Assembly (NCBI RefSeq): GCF_000374005.1
Contig: NZ_KB893134.1
Coordinates: 373,092 to 428,763 of the forward strand
DNA from: Kiloniella laminariae DSM 19542
Lineage (GTDB): Bacteria > Pseudomonadota > Alphaproteobacteria > Kiloniellales > Kiloniellaceae
Length of the DNA: 55,672 nt
Direction of reading: 5' to 3'
Shown here: positions 1-9,837 of the stretch, piece by piece
Position numbering within the stretch: the first letter of the stretch is position 1
Layout of the letters: each line of letters starts with the position of its first letter
The notes under the pieces: generated by a model
Told to the model about the DNA's origin: nothing
Seen by the model: the letters and a program-made list of their open reading frames with translations, nothing else
Database searches by the model: none
Program-made: the position numbers and the translations under genes

Positions 1-1304
1 TTTTCATCTGGCCCGGAGATCAGGAGGGCAGAAATTTCGGGCGGAGTCATCAGCGGGGCGCTGTCATAGACTCCTCCGGGTTGCAGCGAAGGGAACTGGG
101 ATTGTGACCAGCGCAGAATTTCGAGTGCGGGTGAATTGATCAGGAGCTTGGCCGAGGGATAGGCCCAGATCACATGGTCGAGCACATCGTTCGGGCGATA
201 GACACTGTCGGCAATACCGTCGCCATTGAGATCAAAAGACGGGTTGTCGCTCCAGTAATTTCCCCGGTTGTTTTCAGACCAGTCGAGACTGCGGGTTCCG
301 ACATATTTGACCTGGTGCTGATTGTTGATAAAGGCATTTTCAGTGACGAAGTTTCTTTCCGAGCCAGCGGTGAAGTGGATGCCGATTTCGCAGCCTTCAA
401 AATGGTTGCGGCGAAAACGGTTTTTGCTGGAATTATAGATGAACACACATTTCACGCCGCCATTCTGTACCTGGTTGCCTTCGAAAAGCGACTGGTTGGC
501 GTAGTTCAGGGCAAAGCCATGTTCCCGGTCATTGATCGAGTGATTGTTTTTTACCGTGAGTTTTTTTGAAAACATCAGGGCAAAGCCAACATCGTTTCCC
601 CGCGAAACATTTCCGGAGACCTCGCTGTCGTTGGTATACATATAATGGATGGCAAAACGGGTTTGTTCGAAAGTATTGTTTCGAAATATGTTGTTCTTGC
701 TGGTGTTGGTGAAGATACCATCGCGGCCATAGCGCACGGTGTTGCCTTCAACCACAGAACCGGGAGAATTCCAGATCTGGATGCCATTGCCCCGGTCATT
801 GACCTGCAGGACTTTCAGCCCCTCAATCAGGTTGTTTTTCACCCCGGCCTGCTTCGGTCCCCAGAGGTAGACCCCGATCAGATTATTCTGAAGGTGATTG
901 TTCTCGACCCGGCTTCCGTGGGCTGATTTGCTGACAAAGATGCCTGAATCCTGACGGGAGAGATCCTGACCCGAATTGATGATCTTCAATCCGGATATAA
1001 CGGTGTTGGGGGCCAGAATCTCAATGGTATGGCCTTTAGTCTGTCCGTCAATAATGGCCCCGGTTTCGCCTTGAAGCGTGATGCTCTGCTCAATCAGGAC
1101 CGGGCCGTTGTACGTGCCTGGAGAAAGAATGATTTTGTCGCCGTCGCGGGTTTTCTCCAGAACCTCTGTTAAGGGAAGAGATTCTGGAGAGACCCGAAAA
1201 ATCTCGGCCTGGCTCCCCCCAGGAAACCCAAGCCCTAGCAGACAGCAGCCAAGGGCAAGGACGCTGCGGCAGGAGAGGGTTTTTCCGGGGAGAGCACAGG
1301 ACAT
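1..1304 (-). CDS. nosD: NosD, periplasmic protein for NosZ copper-site maturation (3' end cut by window)
   Basis: The reading frame is open from the ATG at 1304 to the left edge, so about 434 residues are visible and the C-terminus is missing. The product starts with a signal peptide (hydrophobic core around residues 15-30, cleavage likely near SQA). A long right-handed beta-helix of the carbohydrate-binding/sugar-hydrolase (CASH/NosD) type follows, seen as repeated short N-rich turns such as NNLIEG, EGNTVRYG and NNTF. NosD works in the periplasm with the NosFY transporter to assemble the CuZ cluster of nitrous oxide reductase. It starts 26 bases after the nosZ stop, in the order nosR-nosZ-nosD usual for proteobacteria, so it is surely co-transcribed. 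An in-frame GTG three codons upstream is an alternative start. nosF, nosY and nosL would be expected beyond the edge. Confidence 0.93.
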   Translation of the reverse strand, partial: MSCALPGKTLSCRSVLALGCCLLGLGFPGGSQAEIFRVSPESLPLTEVLEKTRDGDKIILSPGTYNGPVLIEQSITLQGETGAIIDGQTKGHTIEILAPNTVISGLKIINSGQDLSRQDSGIFVSKSAHGSRVENNHLQNNLIGVYLWGPKQAGVKNNLIEGLKVLQVNDRGNGIQIWNSPGSVVEGNTVRYGRDGIFTNTSKNNIFRNNTFEQTRFAIHYMYTNDSEVSGNVSRGNDVGFALMFSKKLTVKNNHSINDREHGFALNYANQSLFEGNQVQNGGVKCVFIYNSSKNRFRRNHFEGCEIGIHFTAGSERNFVTENAFINNQHQVKYVGTRSLDWSENNRGNYWSDNPSFDLNGDGIADSVYRPNDVLDHVIWAYPSAKLLINSPALEILRWSQSQFPSLQPGGVYDSAPLMTPPEISALLISGPDE

Positions 1305-1330
1305 GATTTTCACTCTGTTAATTGAGTTGA

Positions 1331-3232
1331 TCAGGCTGGTTCAACCAGCATCCGGCCGCGCATCTCCATGTGGAGCGCATGACAGAACCACTGACAATAG
1401 AACCAGTGCACACCAGGCCGATCTGCAATAAAGGTCGCAGAGGCGGTCTGTTGCGGGCTGATTTCAAAGGCGATGCCATAGTTGGCAAGGGTGAAGCCAT
1501 GGGTGAGATCCTCGACGTCATCCAGGTTGGTGATGACGATTGTCACCTCGTCCCCCTGCTTGACGGTGAATTTCTCAAGGCTGAACTCCGGCGCTACCGA
1601 GTTCATATAGACCCGTACCTTGTTGCCATCACGAATAACATCCTGACAATCTTCAGGATCAACCCCGTCCGCCTTAGCCATGGCAATGGTATCGGCAAAG
1701 GTCGGATCGTCTCGTTTGTAGATGTGTGCAGGGTTCACAACAGAGCGATGCACGATGATACAGTCATGGGGCTCGGCAAAGGTCGGGCCGTCATGAACGA
1801 TTTTCATCTCATCACCGGAAATATCAATAAGCTGATCGTTTTCCGGTTTCAAAGGGCCGACATTGATGTAGCGGTCTTTTGAAAATTTGTTAAGTGTAAC
1901 CAGCCACTTGCCATCTGCTTCGGAACTTTCCCCCATAGAGGTATGGTTGTGCCCGGGTTGGTAATGTACATCCAGCTTTTGAACGATAGGATCGACCTCC
2001 TCCCCTTTGTAGGCGCGAATAGCTTTATCCAGGTCCCACTTGCAGATCTGACTGTCGAGGAAAAGCGTGGTGTAGGCATTGCCCCGGTTATCAAAGGCTG
2101 TATGCAGAGGGCCCAGACCAAGCTGCGGCTCGGCGACAATGGCTCCCCTTGGTTCGATTTTGCCTTCAAAAACGTCATCAAGCAGCTCGACATCAATCAC
2201 GGAAACGGTCGGAGACAGCTTGCCATTGACGACAATGTGGCGCTTGTCGGGGGAGGCATTCACACCGTGCGGGCTGTTTGAGATCGGAATATAGGCTGTC
2301 AGAGGTGATCCCTTGCGGCCATCAACCACCGGCACGCCACCTTCGTAGACCTCGTAGTCTCCTTTTGCCACGGCCTCTTCAATACGTTTGATATTGAAAA
2401 CAACCGCGTGATCCTGTTCCGAAGAGGACATTTCGGCAAGGTTGACGCCTTCTTCCGAATTGTAACAGGAAGCAATGGCATATTTACCCTGATAATCTGC
2501 ATCGACGTTATCAAGGTTGCCGCTAACCTTGACCTGCCATTTGACTTCCATCGTGTCGCCATCAATCGCACTGAAAATCGCGACGTATTTGCTCGGGTCA
2601 TCCAGAACAGACCCGTCATTTGGCAGGGGAATCCGGTGTTCACCATTGGCAAAGATATATCCGGTACGTGGATATCTTTGCGGGCGTAAACCGTGAATGT
2701 CGGATGCATTCGGGATTTCGATAATCTTGTCGACTTTCATGATATCGCAGCGAACACGAGCCACACGTGTGTTTGCTTTGTCATTCATAAAGATATAACG
2801 GCCATCATAGGCCCCGTCCGTGAAGGACATATGGGGATGATGCAGATCTCCGTTCATATAGTCTCCGCCACGGGTTTCCAGAAACTTTCTGGTTTTTGGC
2901 AAGAGATTTTCGGTCAGAATTTTTTTGCTTTCATTGGTCACGCCCCAGCCGGTTGCTGAACAGCGGTTGAATACAGGTATGCGCATGAATTCACGCATGG
3001 ATGGAACACCCATAATACGCAATTCACCAGCCTGGCCTGAGGACCAGAAACCGTAGTATTCATCCAGTTGCCCTGGTTCAACCGAAGCCGAATTACCGCT
3101 GGAAGCCTGGGCCGCTTTGGGGAGACCGTTGATGGCAGTGGCTCCTGCTGCTGCTCCGACACCGGCGATGGTGGCCAGCTTGGCGGAACCGCCAAGCAGG
3201 TCTCTTCTGGACAGGCCTTTATTTTCAGACAT
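1331..3232 (-). CDS. nosZ: Nitrous oxide reductase NosZ (clade I, Tat-exported)
   Basis: This multicopper enzyme reduces N2O to N2 in the periplasm, the last step of denitrification. The 633-residue length is normal. A twin-arginine signal (SRRDLLG) lies at residues 8-14, followed by an Ala-rich hydrophobic stretch, so export is by Tat as in clade I enzymes. The beta-propeller holds His-rich CuZ motifs: [25 protein letters not shown] and AEPHDC. The C-terminal cupredoxin domain ends with the complete CuA motif, C613-x-W615-x-C617-x3-H621-x2-M624. No key residue appears to be missing. It lies 72 bases behind nosR and 26 bases ahead of nosD in one minus-strand operon. Control by the FNR-type box ahead of nosR is inferred. 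Confidence 0.98.
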   Translation of the reverse strand: MSENKGLSRRDLLGGSAKLATIAGVGAAAGATAINGLPKAAQASSGNSASVEPGQLDEYYGFWSSGQAGELRIMGVPSMREFMRIPVFNRCSATGWGVTNESKKILTENLLPKTRKFLETRGGDYMNGDLHHPHMSFTDGAYDGRYIFMNDKANTRVARVRCDIMKVDKIIEIPNASDIHGLRPQRYPRTGYIFANGEHRIPLPNDGSVLDDPSKYVAIFSAIDGDTMEVKWQVKVSGNLDNVDADYQGKYAIASCYNSEEGVNLAEMSSSEQDHAVVFNIKRIEEAVAKGDYEVYEGGVPVVDGRKGSPLTAYIPISNSPHGVNASPDKRHIVVNGKLSPTVSVIDVELLDDVFEGKIEPRGAIVAEPQLGLGPLHTAFDNRGNAYTTLFLDSQICKWDLDKAIRAYKGEEVDPIVQKLDVHYQPGHNHTSMGESSEADGKWLVTLNKFSKDRYINVGPLKPENDQLIDISGDEMKIVHDGPTFAEPHDCIIVHRSVVNPAHIYKRDDPTFADTIAMAKADGVDPEDCQDVIRDGNKVRVYMNSVAPEFSLEKFTVKQGDEVTIVITNLDDVEDLTHGFTLANYGIAFEISPQQTASATFIADRPGVHWFYCQWFCHALHMEMRGRMLVEPA

Positions 3233-3304
3233 GTCTGTGCTCCTCTTTAATGTGCCGGCCTGTCGCTTGTCTCACCACTCAACAGGTCTGGCGTGCAGTC
3301 CCCC

Positions 3305-5755
3305 CTATGGGGACGGTTCTGCTGCTTCGGGCTTGTTGCCCGGAGCAGCTCTGTCCTCGCTGCCTGGATTTTTTTGATTTCGGGCAGGGTGAACAGATTG
3401 TTTCTTGTCGTCTGCGTTATCTGTGCCGATAAAATCGGGAATTTCAGCCGCAGGGCAGCCGCCCTTGATCAGGTTTGCACTTTTGCTTTGCATATCCTGA
3501 AGCCGTTCGCTGCGTTTGCGTTTCTGTACCATTGGCGGGCAGCGGTGGTCGTCATGATAGACAACCTGGCAATGCAGACAGTACAGGCATTCGTTCGGAT
3601 TGATTTCACCTGTGGGATGAATTGCCTGGACCATGCATTCCTTGGCGCAGGTCTGGCAGGGTTTGCCACAGTCTTTTGGGTGTCGTTTCAGCCATTCGAA
3701 CATGCGCATGCGCCCGGGTATTGCCAGGGCAGCACCGAGAGGGCAGAGATAACGGCAATAGAAACGTTCAACAAACAGTCCGGCGGCCAGCAGGCTGACG
3801 GCAAAAAGCACCCAGGGCCATTCGCGGACAAACTTGAGAATGATGGCTGTCTTGAAAGGTTCAATCTCGGCCCAGTGTTCTGCATCTTGCAGGGAATAGA
3901 GCGAGAGGCCGAACAGCGCGAGGAAGATGATATATTTCACTGGCCAAAGACGTTCGTGCAGTCCCCATGGCAGCTCGAACTGTGGCACCCGACAGCGTTT
4001 GGCGATCTGGTTTAAAAGCTCTTGCAGTGCGCCAAAGGGGCAAAGCCAGCCGCAATAGGCACCGCGGCCCCAAAACAGGAGAGCACCGGCAACGGAGAGC
4101 CAGAGCAGGAAAATCATCGGTTCCATCAGGAAGTAGTTCCAGCTGAAATCCGTCAGTAACGCGTTGAAAAAAGTAAGGACGTTGACAACAGAGAGCTGGG
4201 CCTGAGCATAAAATCCGACAAAAAACAGGGTAAAGGTCAGGAATGAATTTCGGGTCCAGACGAGCAGTCGAGGGTGCTTGACCAGCCAGTCCTGAAAAAA
4301 GAAAATTACTGTGAGGACAGCCAGTGCCAGAGACAGGGCGACAATCTCCAGCTGCTTCAGGTCCCACATCCGTTTCCAGAGCGCAATCCGGCTGGCATCT
4401 TCAGAAAGATCAGCCTGGCTCTCTTGAGAAGCGACAGTGTCGGGAACGGCTGTAGCCAGTTTTTCAACTTTGACATAGCTGCCCGGCAGGTCATAGCTCA
4501 GATCAAAGGCAAGAAATACTTTCTTGATTGCCCCGACTTCACGGTTGGCCAGGAGTTCGATTCTGAAGGTTTCAGCCGGGTTGAAAGGAACGTTGGTCGG
4601 GATTCTGAAAATACCAATTTCCTTGAAATCCGGAGTGCCTTCTGCTTCGAGATCACCAATACGAGTATGAAGTTTATCGCGGAAGCGAACACTGTTTTCG
4701 CCCTGGATCAATTGAAAGCGGTCAAAGATCCCGCCACGGACATAACCAGAACCCTTGAAAGAATATCTGCCGTTGGCAAAAATCATGACGGCTTCCTGAC
4801 CGGGTTCCAGACTGGCAAGCAGGTTCTGGTATTCGGCTTCACCAAGCAGGGTTCGGCCGATGACGGGAACGGAAACCGGAGCAAGGTAAAGATCAATATA
4901 TATTTCTTCCGGGTCGCCCTTTTCCGGCCTTTGGGCGGCAATGACATTACCGGATTCGGCGAAGGCTGCGTTGATTTCATCAAGCGTAATAACCCGGTGC
5001 CTGATCGCGCCGTTGCCAAGCAGAGTATCCCAATCGACCGGGGTTGTCTGGGTTCGGTCCACTGTCCGACGTTCACTCGGCCCTTGCGCGGGGGCAGCAG
5101 CTAGCCCGCCCAGACCGATGTGACGGGCAAACTTGATGGCAGAGCGAAAAATTGAATCCTCGATCACCATGATGGTGACTGTGGCGCCGCTGATCATATC
5201 CACTTCACCGGCATCCCGTCCTTTGCCGGTACGGGCAACAGCATCAATACCGCTGTAACCCGCCATGAAGTTGGTGATCTTTTTTTCCGGAATACCTATC
5301 AGAACGATGGGTTCGCTGTGCTTTACCAGTTTTGTGCCGGTAATTGTGCCCTTGAGATCAATGCCGACCATGACGTGAATGGGTTTACCGGAATAGCCTG
5401 TTGCATTGACAAAGTCGGTGTTGAGGTAGGCAAAACCGACCTCCTCGCCATCTGCAATGATTTTGGCGTAGGGAGGTGTCGCGGCGACGGGTTCGAGTTT
5501 GCTGGCTCCGGGGAAAAGTTCTTCTGCGGTGATCTTGCTGCTATATTTGGCAAAATTCCCGGACTGACCCGCGTCGTTTGCGCTTTTGGCCAGACCTGTG
5601 GTGCTGAGAAAAAAATATAAAAAGAGGACCACAAGCAGGGAAGCCAGGGTATGGAGCAGGACGGCGCCTTGTGAGAAAGCGGGCGTTAGGGCGACGGCGT
5701 TTGGACCGCGCTGTAAAGTTCTGGTATCCTGAGCCCACGCCTTTTGGTCTGGCAC
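3305..5755 (-). CDS. nosR: NosR, membrane flavo-iron-sulfur protein of N2O respiration
   Basis: NosR is needed for nosZ expression and for electron delivery to NosZ in vivo. The product has an N-terminal membrane segment (LLVVLFLYFFL). A periplasmic FMN-binding domain follows, with the covalent flavin site SGATVT. Next come several membrane helices with two polyferredoxin-type motifs (CGWLCPFGA and CRYLCPLGA), then a cytoplasmic 2x[4Fe-4S] ferredoxin domain (CQTCAKEC and CLYCLHCQ). The frame is open to a TTG at 5791, but I prefer GTG at 5755 (816 residues). It has an AGGGAG ribosome-binding site 7 bases upstream, and the FNR box position predicts transcription starting near 5789, which would exclude the TTG. 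Even so the protein is longer than many NosR (about 700-760 residues). Confidence 0.95.
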   Translation of the reverse strand: MPDQKAWAQDTRTLQRGPNAVALTPAFSQGAVLLHTLASLLVVLFLYFFLSTTGLAKSANDAGQSGNFAKYSSKITAEELFPGASKLEPVAATPPYAKIIADGEEVGFAYLNTDFVNATGYSGKPIHVMVGIDLKGTITGTKLVKHSEPIVLIGIPEKKITNFMAGYSGIDAVARTGKGRDAGEVDMISGATVTIMVIEDSIFRSAIKFARHIGLGGLAAAPAQGPSERRTVDRTQTTPVDWDTLLGNGAIRHRVITLDEINAAFAESGNVIAAQRPEKGDPEEIYIDLYLAPVSVPVIGRTLLGEAEYQNLLASLEPGQEAVMIFANGRYSFKGSGYVRGGIFDRFQLIQGENSVRFRDKLHTRIGDLEAEGTPDFKEIGIFRIPTNVPFNPAETFRIELLANREVGAIKKVFLAFDLSYDLPGSYVKVEKLATAVPDTVASQESQADLSEDASRIALWKRMWDLKQLEIVALSLALAVLTVIFFFQDWLVKHPRLLVWTRNSFLTFTLFFVGFYAQAQLSVVNVLTFFNALLTDFSWNYFLMEPMIFLLWLSVAGALLFWGRGAYCGWLCPFGALQELLNQIAKRCRVPQFELPWGLHERLWPVKYIIFLALFGLSLYSLQDAEHWAEIEPFKTAIILKFVREWPWVLFAVSLLAAGLFVERFYCRYLCPLGAALAIPGRMRMFEWLKRHPKDCGKPCQTCAKECMVQAIHPTGEINPNECLYCLHCQVVYHDDHRCPPMVQKRKRSERLQDMQSKSANLIKGGCPAAEIPDFIGTDNADDKKQSVHPARNQKNPGSEDRAAPGNKPEAAEPSP

Positions 5756-5823
5756 GCGACAACTCCCTTCGCATCCATTAAGTCCTGACAAGGGGATCTT
5801 CTGCCTGTCGAAGGGGGCTGCCC

Positions 5824-5837
5824 TTGATGTAGGTCAA
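5824..5837 (-). promoter_or_regulatory. FNR/DNR-type box ahead of nosR
   Basis: The plus strand reads TTGATGTAGGTCAA, a one-mismatch version of the Crp/FNR-family consensus TTGAT-N4-ATCAA. Its centre is 75 bases from the preferred nosR GTG. If the activator sits at -41.5, as in class II FNR promoters, transcription would start near 5789. A clear -10 box is not evident. The activator (FnrN, DNR or NnrR) is not in the window. Confidence 0.75.
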
Positions 5838-5978
5838 TAAACAGAAAAAAGATGTGATTAAGATAGATGTTATGTGAGCTAATCGCGCTTGGGGACTGGT
5901 TAAGAATTAGTGTGGTACAGTTTCTCAAGGTTGGATGAGTGTGTCTGGATGAGCCGGAAAAACCTTGATCTGAAATAA

Positions 5979-6824
5979 GTGTTGGACGGGAAGCTGATAT
6001 TGTCTGCATGTGAGAAACGGGTTGTTGCTGCATTCGTTATCAGGCGGTTTTCTGATTGTTATTGTATCTTTTTTCTGTTGCTGACTCTGGTTTTTCTTGT
6101 GTTGAGTTTTCCGGTTCGTGCCCAAGAACCAGTTCAGACCCAAGGCGATGTGATCAATTTTGTCACTCTGGATCACCCGCCCTAAGGGTATTTTTCCAGT
6201 GCGGGCGAGCCCGAAGGTTATCTGTTTGAAATTACCAACAGTCTGATGGAAGAAGCTGGAGTAGCAGGAACCAATTCTGTTCTTCCAACCTTGCGGCTTT
6301 TCAAGGCTCTTGATGAAGGGGCCGCGAGCTGTGCCATTCTTGCCCGGGTTCCTATTCCTGAAGCCCGGTATGACAAGCTTGCGCCTATCGGCAAGGATAT
6401 TCAGCTGGGTGCCATCCCGAAAAAATCGGTTCTATTGGAAAAGTATGAAGATCTGGTCGGTTTAAAAATTGCGGTGCCGAGAGGCGTTTTTGTCGGTGAC
6501 CCCTTTGATCATGATATCAGATTGAAAAAAATTCTGACCGATAGTTATGATCTGAGTAGTGTCTTGTTCAAATTTGACCGGGTTGATGCTGTTGTTGGAG
6601 CCTATGACAGCCTGCTTTTTAATATGCAGCGGGCGGAAATAGAGCCGGAAAGAATTGGTCTTCCCCTGATTTTTTCTTCCGCGCCCATGTGGGTGATGTG
6701 TCAGCCGGGGAAGGTTTCTTCTGATCAGAGAGCCCGCTTGATCACGGCAACAGAGAGACTGCGCAGCAATGGCACGATTGCCAGAATCATCAAAAAATAT
6801 CTTCAGGCTGATCCGGCTCTGTAA
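5979..6824 (+). pseudogene. Family 3 solute-binding protein gene interrupted by one in-frame TAA
   Basis: The frame encodes a signal peptide (hydrophobic run CIFFLLLTLVFLVL, cleavage near VRAQ). A periplasmic amino-acid-type substrate-binding fold follows (VNFVTLDHPP, then GYFSSAGEPEGYLFEITNSL, then PLIFSSAPMWVM). A TAA at 6183-6185 splits it. The frame is identical on both sides, and homologues usually have a tyrosine at this spot (PPYGYF). A single-base Tyr-to-stop change would explain it. There is no frameshift and the rest of about 210 codons is intact, so either the decay is recent or this is a sequencing error. The GTG start at 5979 is uncertain because no good ribosome-binding site is seen. 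It is transcribed divergently from nosR; a functional link to N2O respiration is not shown. Confidence 0.8.
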
Positions 6825-6840
6825 ATCAGGAGAATCTGGC

Positions 6841-7677
6841 TCAGGAACGCAGGCTGCCTGAAAGAACAAGCTGAGTAAGCTGATCAAGGATTTCCCGTAG
6901 ATGCGGACGAAGGAGATCAGCCTTGGCCTTGTCGTAGTCAAAGGGGAGCTGTTCCCTTGCCAGATGGGTTGTCTGGGTCAGTTCCATCTGGATTGCGTGA
7001 ATTCCTGTTTTGGGTTGCCCGTAGTGGCGTGTGGTCCAGCCGCCCTTGAAGCGTCCGTTAAGGACAGTCGTGAATCCTTCGGCTTTTTGACAAATATCTT
7101 TAACGACCTGTTCAATCAGGGCGTGGCAAGTCTCGCCATGATTGGTGCCGATACTAAAATCAGGCAGTTTGCCGTCAAATAGAAAAGGAATATGCGAGCG
7201 GATGGAGTGGCAGTCATAAAGAATGGCTGTGCCATGAAGCTGGCGAACCCGTTCCAGCTCAGTGGCAAGTGCTTCATGATACGGACTGTGAAACAGAGTG
7301 CGTCTGCGTTCGATTTCATCAGCATCCGGTTCCTGGCCAGCAAGATAGATTGGCTGGTTATCAAAGTCGGTGAGCGGGCAGAGACTTGTCGTGTTCTGGC
7401 CGGGATAGAGGCTGACCCCGCCGGGATCACGATTGGCATCAATGGCGTAGCGATGGAAATTGGCTTTGACGATTGTTACTTCCGGTAACAACCCGCTGTA
7501 GAGCTGGTCTATGTGCCAGTCGGTGTCCGTCAGCATTTTCCCGGTTTGATTCAGCTTTTCCAGTATATCCGCAGGGAGCCATGTGCCGGTATGAGGCATG
7601 CCGAGAACCACCGGACTGCTTCCTCTTGTCACTGTTACAGCAGTTGGGGTCGAGGGATGTGGGCTGGAGGAGGGCAT
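6841..7677 (-). CDS. hutG: N-formylglutamate deformylase (N-formylglutamate amidohydrolase family)
   Basis: The enzyme hydrolyses N-formyl-L-glutamate to glutamate and formate, the last step of the five-step histidine pathway. The 278-residue protein carries the family pattern: MPHTGTW near residue 27, DTDWHIDQLY, an internal DCHSIRSHIPFLFDG with metal-binding and catalytic candidates, then GRFKGGWTTRHYG and IQMELTQ near the C-terminus. It is divergent from hutF, which makes its substrate. The roughly 100-base region between them contains an inverted repeat that could serve both promoters. The hutH, hutU and hutI genes are not in the window. Confidence 0.92.
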   Translation of the reverse strand: MPSSSPHPSTPTAVTVTRGSSPVVLGMPHTGTWLPADILEKLNQTGKMLTDTDWHIDQLYSGLLPEVTIVKANFHRYAIDANRDPGGVSLYPGQNTTSLCPLTDFDNQPIYLAGQEPDADEIERRRTLFHSPYHEALATELERVRQLHGTAILYDCHSIRSHIPFLFDGKLPDFSIGTNHGETCHALIEQVVKDICQKAEGFTTVLNGRFKGGWTTRHYGQPKTGIHAIQMELTQTTHLAREQLPFDYDKAKADLLRPHLREILDQLTQLVLSGSLRS

Positions 7678-7724
7678 AGGGAATCTCGCTTGCGAACTGG
7701 CTTGATTAGGATGAACTTTTTTGT

Positions 7725-7742
7725 ATTATGTCTGCACATAAT
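7725..7742. promoter_or_regulatory. Inverted repeat between hutG and hutF, candidate HutC operator
   Basis: ATTATGT-CTGC-ACATAAT is a perfect 7-base inverted repeat in the divergent promoter region of hutG and hutF. GntR/HutC regulators bind palindromes of this size, and hutC lies directly downstream of hutF. The assignment rests on position and symmetry only. Confidence 0.5.
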
Positions 7743-7774
7743 GTTTTGTCAAGATGATGACCGGGAGAAGCAGA

Positions 7775-9139
7775 GTGAGACATTTATGGGCTGAACAGGC
7801 GCTGACCGACAGAGGCTGGGAAAAAAATGTGCAGGTGACCATCGGGGATGATGGTGTGATTGCAGCTGTGGAGTCCGATTGTCTTGCCAAAGGACAGCGT
7901 TGCGGCATTCTCTTGCCCTCGCCGACCAATCTGCACAGTCATGCTTTCCAGCGTGCTCTTGCCGGTATGACAGAAACCCGTGGCCAGGACCCCCGGGACA
8001 GTTTCTGGACCTGGCGCAAGCTGATGTACCGTTTTCTGGATCACCTGACCCCCGATGACATCGAAGCCATCACAGGCTTTGTCCAGATGGAGATGCTGGA
8101 GGCCGGCTACGCAGCGGTTTGCGAGTTTCACTATGTCCATCATCAGGCTGGCGGTATTGCCTATGAAGATATTGGGGAACTCTCCAATCGCATTGTCGCT
8201 GCGACGGCGGAAACCGGGATCGGCCTGACCCTCTTGCCAGTGCTTTACGAACACGGCGGTTGTGATGGTCGTGCCCTTGGGCCCGGGCAAATCCGTTTTG
8301 GCAACACCCCCGGGCGTTTCCAGAAACTGTTCGAAGCCGCAGATAAGGCACTTGGTTTCTTGCCAGGTGATAGCCGACTGGGTGTTGCGCCGCATTCTCT
8401 GCGCGCTGTCAGTCAGGAAGGACTGACCTTTGCAACCGGGCTGGCCCCGAAAGCTCCGTTGCATATGCATATTGCGGAGCAAACAGCGGAAATCGAGGAA
8501 ATTCAGGCGGCCTGGGGCAAACGTCCAATGGAATGGCTGCTTGAGAACCATGAAGTCGACAGTCGCTGGTGTTTGATTCATTCAACGCATATGGAGCCGC
8601 ATGAAACCGAAAAACTTGCCAGATCAGGCGCTGTAGCCGGACTTTGTCCGATTACGGAGTCCAGTCTTGGTGACGGAATCTTCGACGGGGTTCGCTATCT
8701 CTCAAATGGAGGAAAATTCGGGATCGGTTCTGACTCCAATATCCGGATTTCCCTGTCTGAAGAACTGCGGACGCTGGAATATTCTCAGCGGTTGCGGGAT
8801 CGGGGCCGTGCGGTTTTGGCGACAGCCGAGAAATCAACAGGGCGAGTACTGCTTGATGGTGCCGTTCAGGGTGGAGCCCAGGCCGGACAGCGGAACGCGG
8901 GAGTTTTGAAAGCAGGGATGATCGCCGATCTTTTTGCTCTGGATGCCAGTGCTGTAGATCTTCTTGGCAAAGAAGGGGATGCACTGCTGGACAGCTATAT
9001 CTTTGCCGGTGATGACCGCATGATTACGGATGTCTGGTCTGCTGGCCGTCACCTGGTAAAAGAAGGGCGACACATCAAACATGATGCCCTTGTTGCCCGT
9101 TACAAAAAGACCATGCAATCGCTTAGAGACAGAGTTTGA
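7775..9139 (+). CDS. hutF: Formimidoylglutamate deiminase HutF
   Basis: HutF deaminates N-formimino-L-glutamate to N-formyl-L-glutamate and ammonia, feeding HutG. It is an amidohydrolase-superfamily protein: the metal-binding NLHSHAFQRALAG lies near residue 50, followed by HMHIAEQ, LIHSTHME and GIGSDSNI, where the catalytic His and Asp residues are expected. I choose the GTG at 7775 (454 residues, the usual family length) because GGGAGA lies 6-7 bases upstream and the mature-looking sequence RHLWAEQALT begins at once. An ATG at 7754 is in frame but has only a weak ribosome-binding site. The stop overlaps the hutC start by four bases. Confidence 0.93.
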   Translation: MRHLWAEQALTDRGWEKNVQVTIGDDGVIAAVESDCLAKGQRCGILLPSPTNLHSHAFQRALAGMTETRGQDPRDSFWTWRKLMYRFLDHLTPDDIEAITGFVQMEMLEAGYAAVCEFHYVHHQAGGIAYEDIGELSNRIVAATAETGIGLTLLPVLYEHGGCDGRALGPGQIRFGNTPGRFQKLFEAADKALGFLPGDSRLGVAPHSLRAVSQEGLTFATGLAPKAPLHMHIAEQTAEIEEIQAAWGKRPMEWLLENHEVDSRWCLIHSTHMEPHETEKLARSGAVAGLCPITESSLGDGIFDGVRYLSNGGKFGIGSDSNIRISLSEELRTLEYSQRLRDRGRAVLATAEKSTGRVLLDGAVQGGAQAGQRNAGVLKAGMIADLFALDASAVDLLGKEGDALLDSYIFAGDDRMITDVWSAGRHLVKEGRHIKHDALVARYKKTMQSLRDRV

Positions 9140-9837
9140 CAAGGCAGGAAATCAACAGCTGGCAAAGCGTCAAGGCGGAGGTGATGCGCCGGATTGTCGA
9201 GCGTGTCTGGTTGCCCGGGGACCAAATCCCCAACGAGGTTGATCTGGCCGAGGAATTCGGTTGTGCCAGAGCCACGGTCAACCGGGCTTTGCGTGAAGTT
9301 GCCGAGGCCGGTCTTGTCGAGCGGCGGCGCAAGGCCGGGACCCGTGTTGCGCTGAACCCGACACGCAAGGCAACGCTTGAAATTCCCATTACCCGACAGG
9401 AAGTTGAGCAGCGCGGATGGCGCTGGCGTCATGCTATTCTCGAACGGGAAGAAACCTTGCCGCCCGTGGCCGTGACGACAAGGCTTGGTCTGTCCGGGAA
9501 GCTGCCGATGCTGCATATTCGTACGCTGCACTATGCGGATAACAATCCCTTTTTATATGAAGATCGCTGGGTCAATATCTCGGCCATCGAAGCAATCCGG
9601 GCGGTTGATTTCCTGACCATCGATGCCAATGAATGGCTGGTCCAGAATGCGCCCTTTACCCGTGGGGATATTACGTTTTCTGCAGCTAACGCCACGGAAC
9701 TTGAGGCCGAGTTGCTAGAGACTAAAGAAGGGGCGGCAATCTTTGTGATCGACCGCACAACCTGGAATGCGGATATCCCGGTTACCCTCGTGCACCTGGC
9801 CTATGCGCCGGGATACCGGGTTCATACGGAACTCTGA
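9136..9837 (+). CDS. hutC: Histidine utilization repressor, GntR/HutC family
   Basis: The 233-residue protein has an N-terminal GntR winged helix (about residues 8-75; PNEVDLAEEFGCARATVNRAL is the recognition helix region). A UTRA ligand-binding domain follows (HIRTLHYADNNPFLYEDRWVN to VTLVHLAYAPGYRV). HutC proteins repress hut genes until urocanate binds. The predicted start is a TTG at 9136 that overlaps the hutF stop (TTGA), so translation is coupled; starting later would cut into the winged helix. The inverted repeat at 7725-7742 is its most obvious target in the window. Confidence 0.9.
   Translation: MTRQEINSWQSVKAEVMRRIVERVWLPGDQIPNEVDLAEEFGCARATVNRALREVAEAGLVERRRKAGTRVALNPTRKATLEIPITRQEVEQRGWRWRHAILEREETLPPVAVTTRLGLSGKLPMLHIRTLHYADNNPFLYEDRWVNISAIEAIRAVDFLTIDANEWLVQNAPFTRGDITFSAANATELEAELLETKEGAAIFVIDRTTWNADIPVTLVHLAYAPGYRVHTEL

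Noticed and set aside
3293-4015. 240-codon plus-strand open frame opposite nosR
   Set aside because: Composition is low in typical protein patterns, and nosR on the other strand has full family motifs.
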